A DNA stretch of 64,000 nt from Tetrahymena thermophila SB210 (Eukaryota > Ciliophora > Oligohymenophorea > Hymenostomatida > Tetrahymenidae). This document shows positions 35,639-49,291 of the stretch, one piece after another. The DNA lies in assembly GCF_000189635.1 (NCBI RefSeq), contig NW_002476416.1, positions 1-64,000 of the forward strand, given 5' to 3'. How positions within the stretch are numbered: the first letter of the stretch is position 1; each line of letters starts with the position of its first letter. The notes beneath the pieces are model-generated. The model did no database searches. It was not told the DNA's origin and was given only the letters and a program-made list of their open reading frames with translations. The position numbers were made by a program, and so were the translations under genes.

Positions 35639-38600
35639 TCACTTGTTTCCAGTATGTCTTGGAATATTTTATTGTGATTGTTTATATTACATGGATGTAT
35701 CCTTGAATAAAGTATCAACTCTATAATTTGACTATGAACTTCCTTTTGGTGTTGTAGGAACTCCTCCTAAGCTTCCTATTCCTAATTAATTGTGAGTAGA
35801 AAATGCCTATTAGTTGCTTTCCATGAAATCAATCAAATTGTTTGAGGATTTTTTACGATTAAAATCATCGTTTTTGTAACTGAAGGCTGTATCATATGTG
35901 CTAAACATTTTATTAGGCATTGAAAAGGTTGTATTTTTAGTAGAAGATGGCTAAATGTTTATTTGCTATTACTGTAAATTGGAAGACGATCCTCTGTTTT
36001 CATCTTATGAAGACAGTTGAAGATTTGCATTATTTGATGTTTAATTCTGAGATGGGAATTGAGGAGATTAAATTTGCTAATCTGAATACTGGGGTTAATT
36101 GGTATTTATAATCAGTTTATAATTTTGGGCATTGTTTTCACTGTATTTTCTGTTTGTATTATTCCCTTAATTGCTGTTATATGAATCTATATTGTACTAT
36201 TAATAGTTGTTAATTTAGTTTAGATTGTTCATTTGATTAGGAGAATTGTATTTAATGTAGTTGATTTCACTTGCATTAGAAGATGAGTAATTAGAAGCTT
36301 CAGTAGATTTTCTGCTAGTGTTTTCATTTGACGTATTGTTGCTATATTGTGTGGCGGTAGTATTGCTATTGTTATTATTGTTGCTAATATTGTTGTTCAT
36401 TTAGATATTACTAGTAATTCTCTATGTATTATTTTAATTTGCAGAGATAGAAATATTTGCGACTGGTATATGAGTCAATCCTTATTTCTTTTCTATTTGT
36501 GTATTGTTAGGAGTTGATTGCTAATTCATAATTTAATTGACATTTTAAGGCAAGCTATTAAATTAATTTAGGTTTATGCCTGCTTTAGGTACCACATTGT
36601 TGCTGCTAGTTTGTTGGACTATTGATTTCACAGAAATGCTTTAGTTTTGTTGCTATTACTACTGTTATAAGATCTATTCTTGTTTTTATTATTATTGTTG
36701 TTGATTTTGTTAAATGATCTATGGTTGTTGCTATTACTATTATTGCATTTATTATTATTATTACTGCTATTGCTATAGAACAAATTGCTATTACTATGGT
36801 ACTTATTACTGTTGTTAAAATATTTACTGCTATTGTTGTTGGATTTGTTATTGTTACTATTATTAAATCAGTTGCTATTGTTAAAGTTGTTCACCTCTCG
36901 TTTTTTCAGGGCTCAAAGGAGGTTTCATGGCATTTACTGGTTTTTATTAGTGAGGAACTAATAAATTATTATTTAAACTATTCATCTGTATTGCTTAACT
37001 TTGTATATTAGTAGCATCAATGCTACCGTTCAATCCCCTAGAACGGAAGTGTATTTATTATTATTGATTTTGTTAGTGAGAAGGACTATTTGTAATATTA
37101 GCTTAAAGTTATTAGCTTATTTATTGTGGAACTTAGATATTCACATTCTTTTGAATTGATTATTGTTAAGGTGGAAGTTAACCTTAAGAAACTTGTGGTT
37201 ATGTATTTATAGGACCTGTATAGGATGAGAAAAATGGCATTTATAAATTTAAAAAATTTTAATTTGAACTCATTTATTAATATTGAGCACCTTGTTACTG
37301 GTTCAAATTCTATTAGGTTTTTTACTATTTAGGAGTGAGGGGTTCATTTCCTACTGTTTTTAAATTTAATGTAACAAGAGGAGGGTTATTAGGATTGGTA
37401 TTTGAAGAGCTGAAATCAGTAATTTGCTAAGTAAAATTGTTTAATTAACGTTCTCTTGTGGGAATATGTGCATTCTTGGATTGAGGATTGTAATTATGAA
37501 GTTAGTTTGGAATTAAATTTTGACTTGCATTCTTCGAATTTGATGAAGGCTGTTGCTCTTATTTATTTGAGAGAATAGCGCCATTGCAAGTTGATGATCT
37601 AACTTATCTTTGGGAAGGCGTATTTGAATTAGAGGCATTCTTACCAGATTTTTCTTAGTCTTCTTTGGTATTCTAAATTGTTTAATTATTTAACCCTTAA
37701 ATCGTTATTGGATTTATTTAATGGGGTTATTCATGTAAATTTTATGTACTCATGTTCTTTGATGGATGAATTAATTAATATGAAATTTGCTATCCTTGAG
37801 AGGTCACAGTAAACTTTTATGGTTGCTGATGCTACAAGCCTTGTAAAGAACTTTAAACGACAGAAGATTTCTCTGTTTTTCTTGGAGGAGTGGTATTCAT
37901 TTAAGTCTGTAGTTTATTATTTTATTCAGTTGTTTCGTTGTTACTACTTCTTGTGCTTTGCTAGTTAGTTTGCTAAATTTAAAGTGCAGAAAATTAACTT
38001 GGCTAACGAACCTTGTAATTAAATTTATTTCCATTAGATGATTAAGTCGAGCCATAGCTGCTTACTTCGTCTGACTTCCCATCATTTGGTATATTTGGGC
38101 TTTGCTCATTATTTTTATATGAAGCTAAATCAATCTGATTGGTAGGAGCAAATGAGGATTTTTAATCTGGTTTGAACTGAGGTGTTCCAACTAGACTTCC
38201 GTCTTTTGATTGCTTGTTTTCAAACTTTTATACTTAAATAGGCAAAATATTCTGAACACTCTATCTCTTTTACTAGGGAAATGGCTAATCAGTAAAATCT
38301 TAGGATGTATTGTAAGGTACCTAAAAGCTGTTAAAGTTTTAATTTGCGCTTCTGCGAGGTGGTATGTCGCCACTCTGATATTCTATTTCAAGTTATCCGC
38401 TTCCAATAGCATTAGAAGCATTGAAATTTTAAGAAATATGGTGCTAATGATGATGAGAGTGATGTGGGTTATTAGAACCATAATTAGACAACAAAGTTTG
38501 TTGGACACTTTACTAAGTAAATTGTTAAGAATCCTGTCTGCGATTATGCATCTTTTATCTAGGACTTTCTTCAAATTCTTTGTTCCTTATGGGTGTAGAT

Positions 38601-41600
38601 GAAATTCTATCATTAGACTAAACATCTTCATTAATATTACTCAAAAAGCTGTAAGCGTGCTAGTTTTGTATATTTTATTTATTATTAGCATTTTGAATAT
38701 TAGCAAAACCGTTTGTGCTTTCGTTATTTTCATTTCTTGATGAAGTTTCTTCAGTTGGGATGCGTGATTGAGAAGAATTACTTTCAGGTAATTAAGATTA
38801 TCTCTCTTTTTCAATTTTAGCTTGTTGCTATGGGGCTTAATTATTAAAATCGGCTAACATTTTAATTTATTGTTAATCCTATTACATACCAATTATTTAT
38901 TAAACTCCTCTTTAAGGGAGCTATTATTGCTGTTACTAATTGATTTGAAAAGCTTATCCAATTCTATTTACATCTAAAGATTACTAAATACTATTTCTTA
39001 CAGGAATATTATCAACTTATGTTTTAATAGGACTAACAGATCTATCGTTATAAGAATTTCGAGGATTTGGTGATTGTGTCATTACTATTTTTTGAATATT
39101 AGAATTGCTGCTGCTATTAATAATTTTTATAGGTTAAGCAGCACCTGATTACTTGCGATTTTAAGACACATTTTCTTAAGTCAAATCTATGTTAGTAGTC
39201 ATAGTTGTATTACAATTTTTTAGCATAGCATTATATGATGAGCTTGATTAGTCTTTATTTAAAATTGATTCATCAACCCATCTAATTATTTTATCAATAA
39301 TATCATTAGTTCTTTGAGCGTTATGATTACCACTGACATATTCTAGCCATTTTTGGCCATTATAACGAGCATAAAGCTGTTCTGAGTGCTCACACTTCAC
39401 AAAAGTATCTTCTTTTGAGCAAATAAAATAGCATGGTATGTATATATTAGTAATAACTTTTGTTAAATCTATTTCCTAAATGTCAATAGGAACACGCTCT
39501 TTCACTTAATCTCTTACCTATGATATCGCAATATCTAAAACTAAATTTGGCATTCCCGTTTTCTATCTGGCGACATCCAAAGCAAGAAAATTCAAATTAG
39601 CGAAACCACTATCAAAAACAATTCCCTTCACTCTCTAAGTCTGTCTCTTTGACAAATACATCATGCTTGTAACAGCACCCATGCTATTTTTATAAAATTA
39701 AATAATTATTATTATTTTATTTTGCAAATTCATGTTTCAGTCAGCAGCTATTAATTTTATCATTTTGATAAAAAATTATTGAAATCATTTTAATTTAGAA
39801 AAATTTGTAAAAAATTTTAGAATTTAATTAAAATATTCAAGATGGGTTTGAAACTGAAAGAATTTTTTTGAGAAAATGAAATTATTATAAGAAAAATTTT
39901 GATAATAATAGTTAGTGTATTTAGTCTTATGCTGTTAAAAATTTGTTAGAGATTGCTTTAATAAATAAAATTTAATCAAAAAATAAATTTAACAATAGTA
40001 GGAAGATTAATAATTTATTTTGTGGTTGTTATTTTTGATGAATCTAGTTAATTTAAAAAGAAATCAGAAAATATAATTCAAATTCAAGTGAATGCTCAGT
40101 TATTATAATTTATCTGTGCAAATAAATAAGTTAGAAAAGGAATTAATTTTTTTCAAGCTTCCAATCTCTAATTTAAATTTAAAATTTGGAAAAAGCTAAC
40201 TTAGCTAAAAAAAATTAGAAAATCATGCTGGGATAAAGCATCTAATTAATTTTTTTAGGAAGAGAAAGTATTTTTTAAGTTAAAACTTTAATTGTATCCA
40301 GTAAAAAATAATATTTATCATTTGTGAGTAACAAAAATTTTCTTTTTTCTTAAAAATGTCAAATAAGAAAAAAGAAAAAAGAAGAAGAAAAATATTTATT
40401 GTATTTCTTCAAATAATTGAAAGTATGAATCAATCTATGTATGTATTTATTTATAAAATTATAAAGATCTGTGAGTAAATAAATAAATGAATAGATTGAA
40501 ACTGAATTTAAGCAATGTAAGGATTTTAGGGATATTTAAATTATATTTTTTCATTTTAATTACTGCCAAATAGGTATTTTATTGCTTTTTACTGAATAAA
40601 TAGTAAAATAGTGATGTAAATTCTCTTAATTTCTCAATTATTTAATCAAGCTTTATTGCTTTTGGCTGGCTTTCTAATATTCAAAAAGAATTAGTCAAAT
40701 AACATACTCACAAACTTAAAACTGCATTATTTTAAATACCAAAACTCATTTCCTTTAATCCATAATCAAATTTTCATAACTTATTTGGCATTATACCTTC
40801 ATCCTTTTCATTTTTGAATCTACCTAAAAATTGCTTATTTATAATTATTTTTAAAAGTAATGCTTGCATTTTTCTTTTAAAACTGACTCTTACTTAAACC
40901 TTAATACCTTTTTTGACTAAAAATACTATTTGCACAAAAATCTATCAATTATTTTATTAATTCATTCTTGTAAAATAATTTGGGGTATTGAAAATATTTA
41001 TTTATATATGTTTACCTTCTACCCCAAAGTACTATGTTGTTTATTTTGCCTGAATCTAAGAGATTTTGGACAATACATTCTAAATCTTAACTCTCATTGA
41101 TTCCTAATGTCACATATTCACCTTCAGAGAGACCGCTACCAGAGAAGTCAAAGCAAAAGAGACCTATTCCTCTTGAAATTAAATTAGGCAATAATCTTAG
41201 GGCTTCTATTCTAGAACCACTATTGCAGTGGCAATAAATAACACAATGGAACTTATTTTCTTCATTGCCTTACTGTTATCCAATTAGTATCGGTTCAAAT
41301 AATGAGCACTATAATTTTAAATTGCGCTTGTTTAAAATAACTTGATCAGTTCTTTTCGATCTATATCTTCCAAATACTTGTGTTTCATGTCCTTTTTTAG
41401 AAATTAAAATAAACTCATAAATATTATTTGCCCTTTTACAATTTTTATAGCTACTTATTTATTGCAATTAAACATTAAAACTAAATAAATGGCTAAAACA
41501 TATATTAATATCTCAAAAAATAAACTTTTTTTCGCCTCTCCATACAAAATTAGAGCTAAATAGCTGAAAAGTAACACACCTTCTATCTTTCTTTTAAAAT

Positions 41601-41915
41601 AATTTATGTTCTAAAATATTTCTTATTTTACTTAGACTCCCGCTCACTTCACAAATAAGACTATAAGTAATATTGATAAAGTTTGTTGCTAGCTTGCTTG
41701 CTTTGCTTGGTTGATTTCTTTATATATATTTCTTAAATAAGAAAGAAAATAGAAGGGAGAAACGAAAAATCATCAGCGCGAGGCAGAAAAACAGAATAGG
41801 ATTGGAGAAACAGATGAAATAGGTGGAAATAAAAATTACCTAAATCTGAAGTGGAATACTCCATTCTTTAGGGTCGAATGAACATCTTCCACAACTAATT
41901 GAATTATCCTATCAT
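35639..41915 (-). CDS. Alpha/beta hydrolase with giant Q/N-rich C-terminal tail
   Basis: Three exons, 41915-41840, 41391-41016 and 39683-35639, giving 1498 residues. The start (MIGQFNQLWKMFIRPQRMEY, then STSDLG) and RTDQVILNKRNLKLQCSLFEP fit protist ABHD17/S33-type hydrolases. The nucleophile elbow is G149-R-S151-M-G153. D243 (SKEDTF) and H271 (SGNHN) complete a plausible triad. The hydrolase domain ends near residue 290. The remaining 1200 residues, in one 4-kb exon, are low complexity: long Q runs written as mixed CAA/CAG/TAA/TAG, an N-rich block (NNNISNNNNNSNTT) and an H cluster. The codon of S151 (AG|C) is split by intron 2, which at 1332 nt is by far the longest in the window. Substrate unknown; family members are often membrane-associated lipases/thioesterases. 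Confidence 0.85.
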
Positions 41916-44141
41916 TTTTATCGCAGATTAACCCTTTTTAATATTATAGATTTAATCAAATCTGTGAATTGATAGATTGATTTTGTTTGTTTGTTTGTTT
42001 GTTTGTTTATTTATTTGTTTGTTTGTTTGGCTTTTCTTTAATTTTTGTTTATTTTTTTTTCGTGAATGTATTTAAATTCTTAAGTTAGATTTAATTTATT
42101 TTTTATGGTCTCTTTCTTGGATTAATTAATATTGTTCTCTAATTTTTTTTTCGCTTGGTAGTGAATTAGTTAATTAATTAATTGATAAATTACCTAATGG
42201 GTTTCTTCAATCCGAAGTTTATTTTTGAATAATTAATTTTTTTTTTTTTTTATTTCAATAGATAAGACACAGAGTTAAATAATTTTTTTTCTTTTAATAT
42301 TTTTTATTATATTCATAGGCCAAAGCCAAAATGTATTAAATTTTTTCATTGTTAAGACAGACACACTTTAATAAAAACAATTTATTAATCAATCATATAT
42401 TTATTCATAAATCAAATAATAAGTTTATTGATTATCTATAAAAAATAAATAAATCAGTCGTCTGATAAGGCTTTTTTTTCATTTCTCGAATTATTTATTA
42501 TCATCTAAGCTTTACTTATTTTGCTTTTAGATCAATCAATATTTGTTTTGTCCATAAATAAAAATTCCAACTTACTCCCTTATATTTATAAGTAAGTCTT
42601 CATTGATTTTAATGAAAGTATTCGAACTAAATTTTATTTGCTTATTCAGGCTATATCTTAAGTATTTATTTAATATTTAGTCCTTAAAATAATTTGATAT
42701 TCTTTCATAAATTAAAAATTATTATATTGATATTTCTATAATTTTACGTAATTCTTTGTAATTATAGTAATATAAAAGCGTTTTTGACCAGCTGAATTTA
42801 AGACATGAATTGAAATATTTAAAAAAATTAGCCAATTTACACATTGGTTTTAAAGCATATAAACAGAGATTTTCATTTTGCAAAAAATTGTCAAAATTTA
42901 AATTATTTTTCTTAAAATTTTAGGCCAATTCAATATTTAAAATCAGGTTTTTGTAAAATTCCTATCAAATATTATAAATAAGTTCCAATTATTATTGTTA
43001 TATTTAAATTAAAAATAGCCAACGAATTTAAGACTATCAAAATTTTATGATACAAAGTGAGTGCTCGTACTATGAATTCATATTATTATCTAGAATTAAA
43101 AATATATTTAATAGTACTTAAAAATAATTTCTTTCATAATTTAATCCAATATTTTAGCCAAAATGTGTTTTGTTTGCCTATTACTCAAAAGATAAAAATA
43201 AAAAAAATAAATATCATAAATAATAATAAAAAATTATTAATTAAGAATTCTTAGAATATCAAATTAAGCTAAATAAATTATTGTTTCAATTCAATAAATA
43301 ATAAATTCTACAAAAACACTCTAATAAAGCCATCTAAGTTAACCCTGATTTTAATTTTTAATTTTTTGATTAGATTCAAAATCATAGATTGAGGTTAATA
43401 TTTAACAATAATAAAATCTATTATGAAAAGATGAAAATATTTTTTAATTATATAATTTTTTCTTGTTTTGCTATTAAATTTATTTCATTTTTATTATTTC
43501 ATATACATTGATTAAAAATTTGGTTAGCTTAGTCTTTATATTTCATTTAAACCTAAAAAATTTATTAAAAACTTATATTAGAATTTTTATATTTTCATCT
43601 TATTACCTAATACAATATTTTTAAATTTAAATATAAAAAAGAAAACATTTTTAATGAATTTATGTTATTAAAACATAATACTTAAGATTTAAATTTTTAT
43701 TTATAGAATCTTAGCTGAAATTAATTAATAATTAGATTGATATTTGTTAGATTTTTTAAATATGCTGTGAAATAAATGGCTTTGTACTTTGAAATGCTAA
43801 ACTTGCCTTAAATTCAAAAAAACCATATTTAAAATTAAATGAATTAATTAACTAATTATTCAAGCAATTTTTTAATCATTTTATGTAGGATAAAACAAAA
43901 TGTTTTATATTACTTAATGATAAATTAAAAAAAATTAATTGATATTATTCTTTAGACAAACCATAATTTGAAATAAACAATACGAATACATGAATTTATA
44001 CTGCTTTACAAGTTAATTTTGCTGAATTTATTGATTAATTAACTATTTATGGATTGCCTTTTGACTTTGAAATAAGTCTATGCGATTAAGAGACCATTTT
44101 TAACTATTTTAACTTAATGATATCAAATAATTTCAGAATGC
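41916..44141. other. Gene-free interval with simple repeats
   Basis: 2.2 kb upstream of the hydrolase gene and downstream of the cyclophilin gene. It contains a (TTTG)n microsatellite with TTTA interruptions at about 41981-42030 and poly-T runs near 42240. A possible minus-strand 5' leader splice donor (CATTAG|GTAATT) lies near 42190. The frame at 43057-43254 is AT-rich and unsupported. Confidence 0.55.
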
Positions 44142-44732
44142 TCAATCTAAATCAACTTCAGTACAGTCAGCAATAACGACGTTCTTAGAAGGAGTACCGG
44201 AAGGAGAACCTGCAGCTTCGATCTTTCTGACGATGTCTTCACCTTAAGTAACTCTACCGAAAACAACGTGACGTCCATCTAACCAACTGGTTTAAGCAGT
44301 GGTGATAAAGAATTGAGATCCGTTGGTGTTAGGACCAGCATTAGCCATAGAGAGGCAGTAAGGTTCGTGTCTAAGCTTGAAGTTTTCATCTTGGAATTTA
44401 GAACCATAAATGGAAAGACCACCAGTGCCATTGTGGTTGGTGAAGTCACCTCCTTAAACCATGAAGTTAGGGATGATTCTGTGGAACTTAGATCCCTTGT
44501 AAGAGAGCTTGTGACCATTACTTTCACCTAATTCACCAGTGCAGAGGGCACGGAAATTTTCAACAGTCTTGGGAACAGTTTAACCGAAAAGACCGATTTC
44601 AACAAAACCAGGTTCCTTACCATCGAATGTAACAGTAAATCTGACCTTCTTGGTAATCTTTTCTTCCTTCAAATTGGCAGAAGCAACTGCGAGAATTGCC
44701 AAAGCGACTAATAAGTAATAACCCTTATTCAT
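44142..44732 (-). CDS. Secretory-pathway cyclophilin (peptidyl-prolyl isomerase)
   Basis: A single-exon frame of 196 residues. The first 19 residues ([16 protein letters not shown]) are a signal peptide. The rest is a complete cyclophilin domain: [15 protein letters not shown] at 83-97 with the catalytic arginine R85, [11 protein letters not shown], and W150 with H154 in [11 protein letters not shown], which form the proline and cyclosporin pocket. The order and length match cyclophilin B (ER lumen, peptidyl-prolyl isomerisation during folding). No KDEL-type retention signal is present; the end is EVDLD, so it may be secreted or held otherwise. Codon use is richer in C/G-ending codons than in most neighbours, suggesting high expression. 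Both strands are open here; the plus-strand frame is a shadow. Confidence 0.95.
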
Positions 44733-45868
44733 TTGATTTTTTATTTTAAATTAATAAATACGAATAATTTCAGAAATATTATTGATTATTTTTTTATGGA
44801 ATGACTTCAAAATATTTTTAAAAGACGTTGATATGAATAATTTAATGATTGAATATATCTTTTAGGAATCTATATATCTATATATCTATCTATCTGATGA
44901 TGATAGAAATCAAGTAAATTTCTATTTTTAATAACTAATTAAAATCAGAAAATATCTAAGTTCTATTTCAAATTTTTTGATAAAAAGAAAAATCAATTAA
45001 AAAACACACTCACATCCTCTAATAATCTTTTTCGTGTGAACTTATTATTTAACGCCGAGTTTATTTAATGATGAAATAAATTGCTTAACATTTTAACTAA
45101 TTATGCACCTTATTTTATTATTCAAAGGAACTTTTTTTAATATTTGAATTACCTTAAGCTAAATATCAATAACAAAAATCTTATTCAATAACAACTTTTT
45201 ATAGTAAAAAGCATCAAATTTCATACTTCGTTTTTACAACCCTTTTAATAAAATAGTTAAATATGTTAAAAATTCTTCATTAATTTTAGAATTAATGATG
45301 ATAAAAATTATTTAAAACCTGTGAAATTAAAAAAATAAAAGTCAAAAATTAATTAAAAACTATTTTTTCATTCTTTAAAATTTAAAATTATTGTTTTGCT
45401 TCAATTTAGAAAGAAAAAAACTGTGAATTTTTAATAATATTCTTAAAATCTAAAAATAAAGTATTCATACACAAATTATTAATTTATTTTACAATCTCAT
45501 AAATATTTCTAATATCTGCTCAAAATTTTGTAAATTATTTTGATTTTAACTTGACTTGAAGGCTGAAAAGTTAGAAAACAATAACAAAGCATACTCATAT
45601 ATATTTATTTGATTATTTAAGATTAATCTAACTAAAATAATATTTAAAATAATATATTATTGAAATCAAATGGATATTTGTTATATAGAGATAGATGTAT
45701 TTACTTTTTATAAAAATTTAAATTTATAAGAAGTAAGTAAGTAAAGATGATAGATGACATATTTAAAAATTATTGATTTATTTATTTAACACTAATAACT
45801 AACTAACTTATTATGTTTATATATTTGAAATACGTTATTGTTTTACTCTAAATAAATATTTAAGACAA
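44733..45868. other. Gene-free interval upstream of cyclophilin
   Basis: About 1.1 kb between two minus-strand genes, presumably carrying the cyclophilin promoter. ATCT/TATC repeats near 44870-44895. No gene recognised. Confidence 0.6.
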
Positions 45869-46768
45869 TCAAAAATATCTGTTGATATCATGCTTTGAGC
45901 TTAACTCCTGAAATTCCTCACATGGAGACATATCAACTCTTTCGCTTAGATTCTAGTAATAATTTTAATCTCTTTTAGTCCAAGAATTTCTGGCCATATT
46001 AGCATACTATCTTCTTTTTGCATCTTAATTTAAACAACTAGCATTCAAATTAGAGAGATACTCTTGCTCTACTTTATATTCAAATGAAGGTAAGTACTCT
46101 ATATCTTCCATTACTTTATCTTCGAAGGAGCTATCAACGAAATAGTTAATATTTAAGAAAACACTTTTTTTCAAGATATTAAATGAGGAGTTTTTATGAA
46201 GAGAGAATTGAGGAGATTCCTAAAAGAGTTGACTGAAGACACCAGAGAATATAAGTAAAAAGAAAGGAAGTAATTAAAGCAATCCCATTAAATTAAATCC
46301 TTTTTAATTATTTTAACCATTTCTGTCTTCTTAATCTCTGCCTCTTCTAGTTGAATAGTATTAATAATGGCGCCTCTATCCTCCTTACTAAAATGCAAAT
46401 CCAGGACCGAAGAAAGCGCTAAAAATATCGGCAGGATCTATATCATCATAATATTATTGCTCATAAGCTCTCTATTGCTATGGCTAATCGCTACCTGTTC
46501 TATCATAGTGAGCACGTTTATCAGGATTTGATAAACAATCGTAAGCCTAAGCTATTTTTTTAAACACATCTTAAGCACCTGGTAACCTTAGTTTATCAGG
46601 ATGGAATCTTAAAGCGAGCTTTTTGTATTACTTTTTAATGTCTTCTTCTGTGGCAGTTTTGCTAACTCCAAGAAGTTCATAAAAATCCTTAGTTTAAAGC
46701 ATTCTTCTAATGTCCTCCTCTGTTGCAGGAGCTTTTCTTTAAGTTGTTTGTTGAGGTTATGCGTCCAT
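45869..46768 (-). CDS. DNAJB12/14-like membrane-anchored J-domain protein
   Basis: A single-exon frame of 299 residues. The J domain occupies about 28-92 (KDFYELLGVSKTATEEDIKK), with the HPD motif at 56-58 and the usual DVFKKIAQAYDCLSNPDKR helix after it. A Q/G/Y-rich linker containing ADIFSAFFGPGF follows, then a membrane segment at about 158-180 (MGLLQLLPFFLLIFSGVFSQ). The last 115 residues have the spacing of DUF1977 (SFNILKKSVFLNINYFVDSS, VEQEYLSNLNASC). This J + TM + DUF1977 architecture is that of ER-anchored DNAJB12/DNAJB14, which present the J domain to cytosolic Hsp70 for ER quality control. Confidence 0.9.
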
Positions 46769-49291
46769 TTCTATATTATTAATTTTAAATTTTTTTCTAT
46801 TTCTTTTACTATTTTTATTGAAGCTTAACTTAAATCGAAATACTTTTTAGTAATTTTATTTATCTATTATAAATTATAAAATCCCTAGAGTTGGCTAATA
46901 TTGATATACTACTGCTATTTAACTTTATTTACTTACTTATACTTTCTTTAAGTATTTGTAATTTTATGTGTTAACTTTTAATTATTTTTTAGTTTGTTTA
47001 TTTGTTTTGTTTATTTTATTTTTTATTAATTTATTTGATGTTTCTCTCTATTTGTTATTTGATAATTTATTAACTAATTAATTTATTAATTTGATAATTA
47101 ATTGTATATTTTTTTTTTTTTTGCAATCAAACACAACACAATACCTTCAATACAGTTATTTGTTTTAAAAACAATTACATTTACTTATTAACAAAATTAT
47201 TTGTTTGTTTGATCGATCGATCGATAATTTAAATGCAAATAGACCTATTTTTGAAAATTGAGACATTTTATTTATTTATTTATATTTAAATGTGAAAAAA
47301 TTTGTTTTCTAATGAAATTTCTTTGATTTTTCTATCATTCTATTGTTTGTAGATTTGACATTAAGATTAAATTTTGTAATATTTCGTTATCATTTGAAAT
47401 AAATTAATATTTTTGATAATATGTATCAATAATTTGAACGTGTGAAATTAATATTTTATGGATTAAAACTAATTAGTTGATTTTGATCTTCTATATTTTT
47501 ATCTAAATTACTCTATTATACTTATAATTTTTACTTACTCAACCTAAGAAAACAAATCACTTTTTTGCACAAGCATTCAATTTGCTATCTCATAAATAGA
47601 AACTATTTTTTACTTTAACCTTACAATAAAAAATAAAAATATTGATTATAAAAGTCGTTATTTTTATCATAAAAATTATTTAAAATTTACTTTTGCAATT
47701 TAATTTTTAAATTTCATAAATATTATTTAAAATAACATGTGAAGTAGGTTTAAAAATTCAAAATTGTAAAAATTTAATATTAAATTTAAAAAATAATAGA
47801 AAAAAATATTAATGTTTAAATAGTGCTATCAAAAATTATAAAAATTTAATAAAAAATATGATTTTAATAATCGTTAATGATCCTAAAAATATTTAGTAAA
47901 ACTAGTTTTTTACTAAAATTAAGAGTAAAACTTGAAAATCTTTTATGGAACCAAAGTATTACCTAAAATTAATTCTGTAAAACAAGATTTAAATCAAATT
48001 AAAAAAACTATCTTTTCAAATAAAATTAGATTAAATGATAAAAATTTATGTAAATTTGGAAAAATTATAAATAAATATTGTGATTTGTTACATTTTTTTA
48101 ACTTTTTTAATTAAAAAAAACTTAATTTAAAATAAATTTTCAAAATGATGTTTATTTGTTTATTATTTCGTTTGTTTGCTTGCTTCTGTAATATTTTACA
48201 CTTAAAGATTATTAAATAGGTTATACTAAATAATTTTTTTATTTATTTAAGATATTTTATTTGTGCTAGATGATGAAACTTTAGAATTATTTAATTTTTT
48301 TTGTTTCTGATAAATTTACCAATATAAAATTATTTTTTATTTTGTTTAAATTAATTTTTTTATTAGATCATAAATTTTATTTTTTTAACAAGCAGAAATA
48401 CCTAATTAAAAGGATCTATTAAGGTAAAAGAATAAATTCACTTAAATATAGCAAAAAAATTAATAGATAAAATATGATATTTATATAAAAATTAGATCAA
48501 AAATAGTGAAAAATAAGCTAAAATAAGTATATTAGATTTAAGTAAAAAATTAAAGAATAAAACTAAATAAACCATCACCCATCATTTTGATCTAGGTAGG
48601 GGAGATTTATAACAGAGATAAAAAGGTAAATAAACAAACAAATAAATAAATATCTATTTAAATTGTCAAAACTAAAAAATATTCTTTATTATAATTTTTT
48701 TATTGTTTTAATTAAATAATACTTTATTAATTGGGGATTGGTAGTATATCGATCGTACTTTTTAAAATAATATTATTTTTTATAAGAAATTTATTCTTTT
48801 TAAATTTATTTAAAAGCAATAAATTTTGGGAATCTTTTTTACCAGCAAAAAATACATTTCTTAGCTTTCATGAAATAATTAGAAATTAATTGAAAAATTA
48901 GAAATAAAAGAAACATATATTAAAGTATTAATGTATTTTTTAGGAGAATATTTTATAAGAATGAATTAATTCTTTAAATTTTATTTTGTTCAGAATAGTT
49001 TAGAGTATATTTAAAAATACCTACAAGTTATTACATTAACTTTAATATTGCATTTTATAATTATTTTAAAAAATAGTTTATTAGTTTATCATTCTTTTTT
49101 GAAAAAACTTATCAATTTATCTGACAATTTTAATAATTTTAAAAATACTATAAATTAAATGATAACTTAAATTTTATCAAAAACTGATCACAATTAGTTA
49201 TTGGTTAAAGAAATTTAATCAGAAAAATTAATTATCCGCAAAAAAATACAAAAGAAAACTTTTTTATAACTAAATATTATAAACAACTCAA
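46769..49291. other. Divergent gene-free interval
   Basis: 2.5 kb between the J-protein gene (-) and the RING/TRAF gene (+). It contains GATCGATCGATCGAT near 47211-47225 and poly-T/A runs. The AT-rich frame at 47932-48114 lacks any support. Confidence 0.55.

Noticed and set aside
36721-37011. Plus-strand frame rich in I/V/T
   Set aside because: It is the complement of polyglutamine/asparagine codons of the hydrolase tail on the minus strand. The same applies to 38210-38602 and to the off-frame minus readings at 38191-38373 and 38383-38574.
44313-44531. Plus-strand 72-residue frame, and minus 44279-44527 in another phase
   Set aside because: Both lie inside the cyclophilin coding sequence, which has unmistakable motifs in its own frame.
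47205-47228. GATCGATCGATCGAT tract as a possible regulatory site
   Set aside because: A short simple palindromic repeat with no context linking it to a known element.
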